A stretch of DNA of 41,473 bases from DATGKK01 sp035294725 (lineage in GTDB: Bacteria > Actinomycetota > Acidimicrobiia > Acidimicrobiales > Bog-793), in NCBI GenBank assembly GCA_035294725.1, contig DATGKK010000055.1, positions 1 to 41,473 on the forward strand, given 5' to 3'. Positions 15,313-22,344 of this stretch are shown piece by piece. Both the position numbers and the translations under genes were made by a program. Numbering within the stretch: the stretch's first letter is position 1; each line of letters begins with the position of its first letter. The notes beneath the pieces were generated by a model. That model searched no databases. It had not been told where the DNA came from and saw only the letters and a list, made by a program, of their open reading frames with translations.

Positions 15313-16254
15313 TCAGGCGTTCTGCGCGGAGGCACGCGCGGTCGAGACGGCGTAGTACACCATCGGCACGAGCAGGACCACGAGCAAAAGGAGCGCGAGC
15401 GCGGCGCCCTCGCCCTGCTGTCCGGGCTGGCCGAGCTGGCCCTCGATCACGTTGCCGATCATCGTGGTGCCGGGTGCCGCCGAGAGGAGCTGGTTCGTGT
15501 AGTAGTCGCCGAGCATCGGCAGCACGGTGATGAAGCCGCCGGCAACGAGCGTCGGCTTGCTGAGAGGGAGGGTGACGCGCACGAACGCTCGTGCCCGGGA
15601 GCAGCCGAGGTCCCGGGCCGCCTCGACGAGGCTCTCGTCGATCCGGTCGAGCCCGGCGTACAAGACGACGATGAGGTACGGCAGGTAGCCGTAGACGAGG
15701 CCGAGGACGACGGTGACGGCCTGGCCGCCGAGGAAGTTGACGCCGCCGCCGGGCAGGTGGAAGAAGGCGAAGGCCCTGTTGACCCAGCCGTCTTGCTGCA
15801 ATAGGTCGATCCAGGCGAGCATCCGCATCATGTAGCTCACCCAGAACGGGGCGATGAGCAGCACGAGGAACAGCGTCTTGCGGCGCCCGGCGTAGCGGGC
15901 GACGAAGTAGGCGACCGGGTAGGCGATGAGGATCGAGAGCGCGGCCGCGATCGCCGTGTAGACGATGGTGCGCAGCGCCGGAGGGCCGATGTACGAGCTC
16001 GGGCCGGAGATGTCGTGCCAGATGGCGGCGAAGTTGGCGCCGGACCAGTGGAGCGGGTTGTAGACGGGAACGGCCGTCTGGAACAGGAGGTTCATCTGGC
16101 CGGCGGCAACGGCCAGCATGACGTAGAAGGGAACGACGAACAGCACGACGAGCCAGATGGCGCCGGGCGCCGCCAAGGCGGCCCAGGCATAGCGTGCCCG
16201 GCGCCCGTGGAACGCCGGCTGGCTCGAGCGGCGCGCTCGACCTCGCTCGCCCAC
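15313..16254 (-). CDS. potB: Polyamine-type ABC transporter permease (PotB-like)
   Basis: A permease of 313 residues. The first membrane segment is WAALAAPGAIWLVVLFVVPFY, and further segments include a YPVAYFVARYAG stretch. The EAA loop is VEAARDLGCSRARAFVRVTLPL. The APFWVSYMMRMLAW segment is characteristic of PotB-like proteins. The GTG start lies six bases after the stop of the binding-protein gene, so it belongs to the same operon. Confidence 0.92.
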   Translation of the reverse strand: MGERGRARRSSQPAFHGRRARYAWAALAAPGAIWLVVLFVVPFYVMLAVAAGQMNLLFQTAVPVYNPLHWSGANFAAIWHDISGPSSYIGPPALRTIVYTAIAAALSILIAYPVAYFVARYAGRRKTLFLVLLIAPFWVSYMMRMLAWIDLLQQDGWVNRAFAFFHLPGGGVNFLGGQAVTVVLGLVYGYLPYLIVVLYAGLDRIDESLVEAARDLGCSRARAFVRVTLPLSKPTLVAGGFITVLPMLGDYYTNQLLSAAPGTTMIGNVIEGQLGQPGQQGEGAALALLLLVVLLVPMVYYAVSTARASAQNA

Positions 16255-16260
16255 CTTCCC

Positions 16261-17541
16261 CTAGAGGCCCTTCGCGAAGCTGTTCCAGGTCTGCTCCCAC
16301 ACGAGGTTGGCGCTCGCGGGGAGCTCGAGCTCCTCGACCCCGGCCCGGAAGTCGGACGGGAGCACGACGGTCGAGGTGAGCTGGCGCGGCAGCAGCCCCT
16401 CTTTGATGAGCAGCTCCGGCGTGACGGCGGTGAGCGGCTGCATGTAGCCCACGTAGCTGTAGTTGTCGAGAGCGTTGTGCACGTCGAGGAAGTAGTTGAG
16501 GAACAGGTGGGAGAGGACGGGGTTCTCTCCCGAGGAGAGGACCGTCATGAGGTCGTTCGCGACCGGCCCCCGGCCGTCGCGGGGGAACCAGTAGCCGACG
16601 ACGTCGATCGGGGTCCCCTTTGGCAGGTAGGAGGCCGCCGTCGCGATGTCCCCGGACCAGGCCTGGTGGACGACGGTGTTCCCGTCGGGGACCTCGGTGT
16701 AGTCGTTGTTGTCGATCCGGACGTCGACGAGGCTGGTCAGCTCCTGCAGGTCCCGGCCCGCCTGCTGGATCTGAGCGGTGCTCGTCGTGTTGAGGTTGGT
16801 GATCCCCCGCTTCAACAGGGCGAGACTGATCCCCTCCCGATAGTCGTCGAGGATGGCGACCTTGCCCTTGTACTTCGCCGCCTTCCAGGGCATGTCCCAG
16901 CCGGGGGCGAGCGAGACCTTGTCCTTCCGCCAGGCCATCCCGGTCGTGTAGATCGAGTACGGCACCGAGTAGCGCCAGCCCTCGTCGTAGAAGGGGTTGC
17001 GGTAGTCGGGCCAGGTGTTGACGATGTTCGGGATGTAGGAGTGGTTGAGGGGGCGCATCAGCTTCGCCTCGATGAGCGGGCCGATCACGTCGATCGTCGG
17101 GAAGAAGATGTCGAACTTGAACTGCCCGGTGTTGAGCTTTTGGATCGCCTCGGACATCGTGTTGAACGTGGTGATCGAGTACTTGCACCCGTACTTCTTG
17201 CAAAAGCTCTTCACGACGGCCTCGTTGATGTACGCGACCCAGTTGTAGATCTGGAGCGTGGCGTTCTTCTCGGGCTCGAGGTTGGACGCGATCGGCCGGT
17301 TGTCGCTGTACACCGGCCACCTCACGGGGTGGTCGGGGCGGGGGAGCGGGATGGACGCCGCCGACGACGAGGGGCTCGACCCGCTGCTGCAGGCGGAGAG
17401 GAGGCCGCCGAGGCTGCCGAGCGCGACCCCGGCGCCCGCCTTTGCGAGGAAGTCACGGCGCGAGATCAGCCTGCGCAGCTCGGCCTGGAGGCTCTCTGCG
17501 CCCCCCTCGCCGCTCGGGTCCCGACGTTCGCGTGGGTGCAC
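16261..17541 (-). CDS. potD: Polyamine-type ABC transporter substrate-binding lipoprotein, Tat-exported
   Basis: A PotD/PotF-type binding protein of 426 residues. The N-terminus carries a twin-arginine motif SRRDFLAK (Arg28-Arg29) and a lipobox ending at Cys51 (LLSAC), so it should be folded before export and then lipid-anchored. The mature part contains ATLQIYNWVAYINEAVV and KKYGCKYSITTFNT, the usual start of this family, and ends WNSFAKGL. GTG 17541 has GAGGAGG about nine bases upstream. As first gene of the operon it has its own promoter and an operator-like repeat. The ligand is likely a cationic amine; the family also binds betaine-like or other small organic cations. Confidence 0.92.
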   Translation of the reverse strand: MHPRERRDPSGEGGAESLQAELRRLISRRDFLAKAGAGVALGSLGGLLSACSSGSSPSSSAASIPLPRPDHPVRWPVYSDNRPIASNLEPEKNATLQIYNWVAYINEAVVKSFCKKYGCKYSITTFNTMSEAIQKLNTGQFKFDIFFPTIDVIGPLIEAKLMRPLNHSYIPNIVNTWPDYRNPFYDEGWRYSVPYSIYTTGMAWRKDKVSLAPGWDMPWKAAKYKGKVAILDDYREGISLALLKRGITNLNTTSTAQIQQAGRDLQELTSLVDVRIDNNDYTEVPDGNTVVHQAWSGDIATAASYLPKGTPIDVVGYWFPRDGRGPVANDLMTVLSSGENPVLSHLFLNYFLDVHNALDNYSYVGYMQPLTAVTPELLIKEGLLPRQLTSTVVLPSDFRAGVEELELPASANLVWEQTWNSFAKGL

Positions 17542-17601
17542 CGTTCAACTCCTCCTCGTGTTCGACCGGCCGTGCTCCCCCGGCGGCGAGTGCCGCAGTT
17601 T

Positions 17602-17617
17602 GATTGAACGGTCGGTC
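17602..17617. promoter_or_regulatory. Operator-like inverted repeat upstream of potD
   Basis: GATTGAACGGTCGGTC sits just downstream of the potD -10. It matches site GACTGAACATTCAGTC at 12 of 16 positions. Its right part GAACGGTCGGTC matches the second TetR operator (GAACGGTCGTTC) at 11 of 12. It is therefore a TetR-type site, but which of the two regulators uses it cannot be decided by eye. Confidence 0.5.
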
Positions 17618-17623
17618 AGGGTC

Positions 17624-17652
17624 AGTGTCGCGCCGCCTCCGGCGCTTGGCAA
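17624..17652 (-). promoter_or_regulatory. Promoter of the potDBCA operon
   Basis: On the minus strand, TTGCCA (17652-17647) and GACACT (17629-17624) are 17 bases apart. The -35 resembles the TTGCC(G/C) of the two TetR-linked minus-strand promoters. The operator-like repeat follows over the expected start. Confidence 0.5.
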
Positions 17653-17678
17653 GCAGTGGGAGGCGTCGAAGGCGGCGG

Positions 17679-19061
17679 TCACCTCGCGACCGCCTCCGCC
17701 ATCTGCTCGAAGTTGGCGAGGAAGCGCTCGACGTCCTCGTCGCCGTGCTGCACCGAGAGCATCCACTGCTCCGTCTTGCCCCAGGGAGGCAGGAAGACCC
17801 CCCCGTTGTGCTGGAAGAGCCAGTGGAGGTGGTTGTAGCGGTCGTCGACCTCGAGGAAGTCGCGGTAGTCCCGCACCGGCTCGGACGAGAAGGTGACGCA
17901 GCCCTTGGCGCCGACGGAGACGACGTGGGCCTCGAGGCCCGCTCGGGCGATACAGGCGCCGAGGCGCTCGTCGATCCGGCGCCGCAGGCGCCCGAGCCGC
18001 TCGTAGGCCTCCGGCGTGGCGACCTTCTCCAGCATGGCCCTCGTCGCGGCCATCGAGAGGGGGTTGCCGTTGAAGGTGCCCACCATCTCGTAGCGGCCGT
18101 CGGCGACGTGGCCCATCAGCTCCGCCGTCCCGCCGACGGCGCCCGCGATGAGCCCTCCCCCGATGGCCTTCGCGAGGCAGACGAGGTCCGGCGTGACGCC
18201 GTAGGCGGCCGTCGCCCCGCCGGGACCCGCGGCGAGCCCGGTCTTCACCTCGTCGAAGGCGAGCAGGGCGCCGTGGCGGTGGAGAAGGTCCTTCAGCCCG
18301 GCGAGGTAGCCCGCGACCGGCGGCACGATGCCGGCGTTCATCATGATCGGCTCGACGATCATTCCCGCCACCTCGCCGGGGCGGGCCTCGAGGATCGCCT
18401 CGAGCGAGCCGAGGTCGTTGAAGGTGGCGACGAGCGTGAGGTCGGTGATCGCGTCCGGGATGCCGGCGCTCGACGGGAGGCTCCGGGGGCGGTCGGCGGG
18501 CCCGAGGTCCTCCCCGTCGGGAGCGACCGACACCTGCACCGAGTCGTGGTGGCCGTGGTAGCAGCCCTCGACCTTCACGATGAGGTCGCGGCCTGTCACA
18601 GCCCGCATCAGGTGGACGGCGTCCATCGTGGCCTCGGTCCCGGAGTTGGTGAAGCGCCACAGCGGGAGGCCGAAGCGCCGCCCCAGCTCCTCAGCGACGG
18701 CGACGGCGTCCTCGCTCGGCTGGGCGAAGTGGGTGCCTCGGGTCACCTGGCGCTGCACGGCTTCGACGATGGCGGGATGGGCGTGGCCGGCGAGGCCGGC
18801 GCCGTAGCCGCCGTGGAGGTCCACGTACTCGTTGCCGTCGACGTCGAAGATGCGCGAGCCCTCGCCTCGTTCAATGAACACCGGCTGGGGGCGGGTGATC
18901 TGCCAGCTGCTCGTCACGCCGCCGGCGAGTGATCGGCGGGCCCGCTCCCACAGCGTCCGCGAGCCGGGCTGGCGGGCGAGGAAGATCGCCTCCTGCTCGG
19001 CGATGAGGCTGTCGACGAGGTCGCTCTCGCCGGTCCGGACGGGCGGGGTGTGGATGACCAC
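17679..19061 (-). CDS. Class III PLP-dependent aminotransferase (glutamate-1-semialdehyde-aminomutase-like)
   Basis: A fold-type I enzyme of about 460 residues. SGTEATMDAVHLMRAVTGRD (140-159) binds the phosphate region, Asp270 in FDEVKTG contacts the cofactor ring, and Lys298 in LAKAIGGG is the Schiff-base lysine. The sequence resembles HemL-like proteins, but the absence of heme genes, the operator and the neighbouring uptake operon argue for a catabolic amine transaminase or mutase. GTG 19061 with GGAG upstream is chosen; an ATG at 19136 lies inside the operator and would require a start in the promoter. It precedes potDBCA on the same strand, which has its own promoter. The amino donor is unknown. 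Confidence 0.87.
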   Translation of the reverse strand: MVIHTPPVRTGESDLVDSLIAEQEAIFLARQPGSRTLWERARRSLAGGVTSSWQITRPQPVFIERGEGSRIFDVDGNEYVDLHGGYGAGLAGHAHPAIVEAVQRQVTRGTHFAQPSEDAVAVAEELGRRFGLPLWRFTNSGTEATMDAVHLMRAVTGRDLIVKVEGCYHGHHDSVQVSVAPDGEDLGPADRPRSLPSSAGIPDAITDLTLVATFNDLGSLEAILEARPGEVAGMIVEPIMMNAGIVPPVAGYLAGLKDLLHRHGALLAFDEVKTGLAAGPGGATAAYGVTPDLVCLAKAIGGGLIAGAVGGTAELMGHVADGRYEMVGTFNGNPLSMAATRAMLEKVATPEAYERLGRLRRRIDERLGACIARAGLEAHVVSVGAKGCVTFSSEPVRDYRDFLEVDDRYNHLHWLFQHNGGVFLPPWGKTEQWMLSVQHGDEDVERFLANFEQMAEAVAR

Positions 19062-19126
19062 GGCTGGTCGGGCTCCGTTTCTCGGTCGGGGCGTGCCGCC
19101 GACTCTCGTCACTGGTCGCTGGGCTT

Positions 19127-19142
19127 GACTGAACATTCAGTC
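19127..19142. promoter_or_regulatory. TetR-type operator, site 4, at the aminotransferase promoter
   Basis: GACTGAACATTCAGTC is identical in core to site 2, and the flanks also match over a total of more than 20 bases (CTTG before, TATG after). It overlaps the -10 of the leftward promoter. Confidence 0.75.
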
Positions 19143-19167
19143 TATGACAGCCTGGCGCCGTGGGCAA
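19139..19167 (-). promoter_or_regulatory. Promoter of the class III aminotransferase gene
   Basis: On the minus strand, TTGCCC (19167-19162) and TAGACT (19144-19139) are 17 bases apart. The layout is the same as at the promoter at 10581-10609. Transcription would start within the operator and give a leader of roughly 70 bases before GTG 19061. Confidence 0.65.
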
Positions 19168-19194
19168 GGGGGCGGGGCGGGCGGCGTGAGGGGC

Positions 19195-19989
19195 TCAGCA
19201 GCCGCCGGCCGGGGCGAACTGCCCCTGCCCTGGCGACGGGGCGTCCACGAACCCGCCGGGGCCAGGGCGCAGCACCGCTCCGAGGTGCACGACGTACCAT
19301 TGCCCGCGCCAGGAGATGAGCGAGGCGATGCCGATCGAGCGGGTGGCACCGTCCTGCTCGTAGACGAGCCGCACGCCCGGTGCGTGCCAGTAGCCGATCG
19401 AGTTGTAGCAGTAGCCCGGCGGGATCCAGGCGACTTCCGCCGTGTCGACGGCGACGTAGAGGAGCCTCGCGTCCCGCCCGTCGGGGCTCGCCATCACGTA
19501 GTCGTGGGCGGCGGCGAGGTCCTCGGCGAACTCGGCCACGAGCCGGTCCCGCCAGTCGGCGTCCGGGTCGGCGATGGCCTTCAGCTGGTCGTAGGCGGCC
19601 TCCGGGAAGAAGGCCCAGATCGCCGTCGGGAGCGAGTCGGTGAGGATGCCCTGCCAGAGGTCGTCCATCTCGGTGTGGAACTGGGCCGTGGCCGCGCTCG
19701 GGATGGGACCTGCGGCGGTGTCGGTCTGGGGGAGGGCGCCGGCGGGATTGGTCCGCAGCGGAGCAAGGGTGGTGGTCGTCGGGGCAAGCGTCGTCGTGGT
19801 CGTCGTCGCCACGGTGGTCGTGGTCGAGGTGGTGGTGCTCGCGCGGGCCGCCGGAGCGCGGCGCCGGTGCACCGCATGCCCGGGCGCGAGGTGGTGGACG
19901 GCGGCCGGTGCCGCTCTGCTGCACGCGCTCGCTGCCAGCGAGACGGCCGCGAGGGCGGCGACGACGGCGCGGCGGCCGACCGGACCCAC
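19195..19989 (-). CDS. Putative lipoprotein with Thr-rich linker, function unknown
   Basis: A protein of 264 residues. A short signal peptide ends at lipid Cys23 (AASAC). A Thr-dominated low-complexity linker covers residues 51-75. A C-terminal domain of about 170 residues follows, with HTEMDDLWQGILTDSLPTAIWAFFPEAAYDQLK, a GYCYNSIGYWHAPGVRL segment and a WRGQWYVVHLG end. The domain looks like a small secreted sensor or binding fold, but I do not recognise a family. GTG 19989 is supported by a TACTCT hexamer exactly six bases upstream (leaderless). It is divergent from the formaldehyde dehydrogenase gene. No role can be inferred. Confidence 0.75.
   Translation of the reverse strand: MGPVGRRAVVAALAAVSLAASACSRAAPAAVHHLAPGHAVHRRRAPAARASTTTSTTTTVATTTTTTLAPTTTTLAPLRTNPAGALPQTDTAAGPIPSAATAQFHTEMDDLWQGILTDSLPTAIWAFFPEAAYDQLKAIADPDADWRDRLVAEFAEDLAAAHDYVMASPDGRDARLLYVAVDTAEVAWIPPGYCYNSIGYWHAPGVRLVYEQDGATRSIGIASLISWRGQWYVVHLGAVLRPGPGGFVDAPSPGQGQFAPAGGC
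19765..19839 (-). repeat. Low-complexity Thr-codon tract
   Basis: Irregular ACC/ACG codon repeats encode the Thr-rich linker of the lipoprotein. They appear on the plus strand as runs of GTGGTC/GTCGTC units. Such linkers are common in surface lipoproteins of high-GC actinobacteria; the tract could vary in length between strains. Confidence 0.7.
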
Positions 19990-19995
19990 GGGCCG

Positions 19996-20001
19996 AGAGT
20001 A
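19996..20001 (-). promoter_or_regulatory. Putative leaderless -10 element of the Thr-rich lipoprotein
   Basis: TACTCT on the minus strand is followed by six bases and GTG 19989. The spacing is the same as at the other leaderless candidates here. Confidence 0.5.
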
Positions 20002-20165
20002 CCGAGGTCGGCCCTGCCCGCGCCGGGCGCCCACAGCTCCGTCCCGCTCCCCGCGCCCCCGAGCGCCCGAGCCGTGGCGCCGGCACCGGCCATGGTGCAG
20101 AGTCGGTGGGCCGGGAACCGGGAACGGGGCCCGTCGTCGATGGTGAGCCGAGGAGGAGCCAGGTG

Positions 20166-21248
20166 ATGGAAGAGGTGCGAGGCGTCGTGGCGAGAGGCAG
20201 AGGCGAGCCGGTCTCGGTCGAGACCGTGGTCGTGCCGGCGCCGGGACCGGGAGAGGCCCTCGTGAGGGTGCAGGCCTGCGGGGTCTGCCACACCGACCTG
20301 CACTACCGCGAAGGGGGGATCAACGACGACTTCCCCTTCCTGCTCGGCCACGAGGCGGCAGGGATCGTCGAGGCGGTGGGCGAGCACGCAAGCGGCGTCG
20401 CGGCCGGGGACTTCGTCGTGCTCAACTGGCGGGCGGTCTGCGGCGAGTGCCGCGCCTGCCGGCGGGGACGGCCCTGGTACTGCTTCGCGACCCATAACGC
20501 GAGCCAGAAGATGACCCTTGCCGACGGCACGGTCCTCACGCCCGCGCTCGGGATCGGTGCCTTCGCCGAGAAGACCCTCGTGGCGGCGGGGCAGTGCACG
20601 AAGGTCGACCCGCGGGCCCGCCCGGAGGCGGCGGGGCTCCTCGGCTGCGGCGTCATGGCAGGCCTCGGGGCCGCCATGTGGACGGGCCAGGTCACGAGGG
20701 GCGACTCCGTCGCCGTCTTCGGCTGTGGCGGGGTGGGATGCGCCGCGATCGCGGGGGCGGTCCTCGCGGGGGCCACGACCGTGATCGGGGTCGACCTCGA
20801 TCGGCGCAAGCTGGAGCTGGCCCGGCTCCTCGGGGCGACCGACGTCGTCGACGCCTCGTCCGAGGACCCGGTGGAGGCGGTGAGGGCGCTCACCGGCGGC
20901 CACGGGGCCGACGTCTGCATCGAGGCGGTCGGGAACCCGAAGGTCTTCGAGCAGGCGTTCTACGCCCGCGACCTCGCCGGCACTCTCGTGCAGGTCGGCG
21001 TGCCGACGCCGCAGATGCGGATCGACCTGCCGATGATCGAGCTGTTCGGCCGGGGTGGGCGGATCGCCCCCTCCTGGTACGGCGACTGCCTGCCGAGCCG
21101 GGACTTCCCCATGCTCGTCGACCTCTACCTTGCGGGCCGGCTCGACCTCGACCGTTTCGTCTCGGAGACGATCGGCCTCGACGGGGTGGAGGAGGCCTTC
21201 GCCCGCATGGAGCGGGGCGAGGTGCTCCGGTCGGTCGTCGTGCTCTGA
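20166..21248 (+). CDS. mscR: S-(hydroxymethyl)mycothiol dehydrogenase (mycothiol-dependent formaldehyde dehydrogenase)
   Basis: A zinc-dependent medium-chain dehydrogenase of 360 residues. It oxidises the spontaneous adduct of formaldehyde and mycothiol with NAD, leading to formate. Catalytic zinc ligands are Cys38 and His62; structural zinc is held by Cys92, Cys95, Cys98 and Cys106. CGVCHTDLHYREGGINDDFP, the MTLADGT and ALGIGAFAEKTLVAAGQCTK segments and SSWYGD-like/SRDFPMLVDLY near the end match the actinobacterial enzyme almost word for word. ATG 20166 follows GGAGGAGCC; GTG 20163 is a less likely start. It would remove formaldehyde made by the Rieske and amine-oxidase genes nearby. No TetR-type operator is visible in front of it. 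Confidence 0.95.
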   Translation: MEEVRGVVARGRGEPVSVETVVVPAPGPGEALVRVQACGVCHTDLHYREGGINDDFPFLLGHEAAGIVEAVGEHASGVAAGDFVVLNWRAVCGECRACRRGRPWYCFATHNASQKMTLADGTVLTPALGIGAFAEKTLVAAGQCTKVDPRARPEAAGLLGCGVMAGLGAAMWTGQVTRGDSVAVFGCGGVGCAAIAGAVLAGATTVIGVDLDRRKLELARLLGATDVVDASSEDPVEAVRALTGGHGADVCIEAVGNPKVFEQAFYARDLAGTLVQVGVPTPQMRIDLPMIELFGRGGRIAPSWYGDCLPSRDFPMLVDLYLAGRLDLDRFVSETIGLDGVEEAFARMERGEVLRSVVVL

Positions 21249-21273
21249 GCGTCCCTCGGCCGCCGGCGGCAGC

Positions 21274-22281
21274 TCACGGGTTGACGAGCACGGCCGCGCC
21301 CTCGACGCGGCCGTGGGCGAGGTCGGCGAGGGCCCGGTTCGCCTCCTCCATGGGATAGGGCTGCGCCATCACGGTGATCTTGATCCGGGCGGCCAGATCG
21401 AACAAGGCCCGGCCGTCCTCGCGGGTGTTGGCCGTGACGCTGCGCAGGCTGCGCTCGTAGAACAGGTGCCGCTCGTAGTCGAGCGGCGGGATGGCGCTCA
21501 GGTAGATGCCCGCGACCGCGACCGTCCCGCCGCGACCGAGCGCAGCGAGCGCTCGGGGGACGAGGTCGCCGGCGGGGGCGAACACGACGGCCGAGTCGAG
21601 CGGCTCGGGAGGCTCCTTGCCGCCCGCGCTCGCGGCGCCGAGCTCGAGAGCGCGCTCGCGGGCGGCCGGCGAGCGGGTGACCACGTGGACCCTCGCGCCC
21701 TCGGCGATGGCGACCTGCGCCGCGAGGTGGGCGGAGGCGCCGAAGCCGTAGATCCCGAGCGCTCCGCCGGGCGGCAGATCGGCTCGCCGCAGCGCCCGGT
21801 AGCCGATGATGCCGGCGCAGAGCAGGGGAGCGGCCTGCTCGGCGCTGAACGACTCGGGGAGGTGGTAGGCGTAGCTCTCCTCGCAGAGCGCGAGCTCGGC
21901 GTAGCCGCCGTCGCGGTCCCATCCGGTGAAGGCCGGCTCGAGACAGAGGTTCTCCTGCCCGGCCCGGCAGTGCCGGCAGGCGCCGCAGGTGCGGGCGAGC
22001 CAGGGGATGCCGACCCGGTCGCCGACCGAGGTGGCCGTCACGCCCGGCCCGACGGCCTCGACGACGCCCACCACCTCGTGGCCTGGCACGACGAGCGGCC
22101 GCTTCGGGGGGAGGTCGCCTTCGGCGAGGTGGAGATCGGTGCGGCAGACCCCGCAGGCCTGGACACGCACGAGGAGCTCGTGCTCGGAGGGCTCGGGGAG
22201 CTCCCGGTGGACGCGGACGAGCGGGTGGTCGTCGATCGGCCCGGGCTCACCGACGGCCCAGGCCCTTGTCGGCACGCGCAC
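21274..22281 (-). CDS. Zinc-dependent alcohol dehydrogenase (AdhA/AdhP-like)
   Basis: A medium-chain dehydrogenase of 335 residues. CGVCRTDLH and GHE supply catalytic zinc ligands. TCGACRHCRAGQENLC is the four-Cys structural zinc loop, and GIYGFGASAHLAAQVA is the nucleotide-binding region. It is similar to actinobacterial AdhA-type enzymes that interconvert primary alcohols and aldehydes. GTG 22281 is chosen because CAGACT lies exactly six bases upstream (leaderless); GTG 22275 is two codons further in. It converges on mscR with a 25-base gap and is divergent from the molybdenum hydroxylase. A link to the amine pathway, for example reducing or oxidising an aldehyde intermediate, is only a guess. 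Confidence 0.9.
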   Translation of the reverse strand: MRVPTRAWAVGEPGPIDDHPLVRVHRELPEPSEHELLVRVQACGVCRTDLHLAEGDLPPKRPLVVPGHEVVGVVEAVGPGVTATSVGDRVGIPWLARTCGACRHCRAGQENLCLEPAFTGWDRDGGYAELALCEESYAYHLPESFSAEQAAPLLCAGIIGYRALRRADLPPGGALGIYGFGASAHLAAQVAIAEGARVHVVTRSPAARERALELGAASAGGKEPPEPLDSAVVFAPAGDLVPRALAALGRGGTVAVAGIYLSAIPPLDYERHLFYERSLRSVTANTREDGRALFDLAARIKITVMAQPYPMEEANRALADLAHGRVEGAAVLVNP

Positions 22282-22287
22282 CGCGAC

Positions 22288-22293
22288 AGTCTG
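22288..22293 (-). promoter_or_regulatory. Putative leaderless -10 element of the alcohol dehydrogenase
   Basis: CAGACT on the minus strand, six bases before GTG 22281. The same hexamer and spacing occur at the DUF2510 gene (24802-24807). Confidence 0.5.
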
Positions 22294-22332
22294 GACCTCG
22301 CGGCGGCCCGCGCCGGCGCAGCCCGCAGCCGC

Positions 22333-22338
22333 TAGCTT
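22333..22338 (+). promoter_or_regulatory. Putative leaderless -10 element of the molybdenum hydroxylase
   Basis: TAGCTT followed by exactly six bases and ATG 22345. The same hexamer and spacing occur at the M16 peptidase gene (32175-32180). No good -35 is visible. Confidence 0.55.
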
Positions 22339-22344
22339 CCGGGC

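Noticed and set aside
13869..15530. Long plus-strand frame opposite potA, potC and potB
   Set aside because: Composition is Asp/Glu/Arg/His-rich and repetitive, as expected for the antisense of membrane-protein codons; the opposite strand has Walker and EAA motifs.
17679..19061. Authentic glutamate-1-semialdehyde aminomutase of heme synthesis
   Set aside because: General similarity fits, but there is no heme gene nearby, the promoter carries a catabolic TetR-type operator and the gene precedes an amine importer. HemL cannot be fully excluded without alignment.
20083..20098. Inverted repeat GCACC-N6-GGTGC upstream of mscR as an operator
   Set aside because: Short, found once, and unlike either TetR site; insufficient support.
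21259..21270. GC-only palindrome GCCGCCGGCGGC between convergent dehydrogenase genes as a terminator
   Set aside because: It has no room for a loop, and such strings arise by chance in this base composition.
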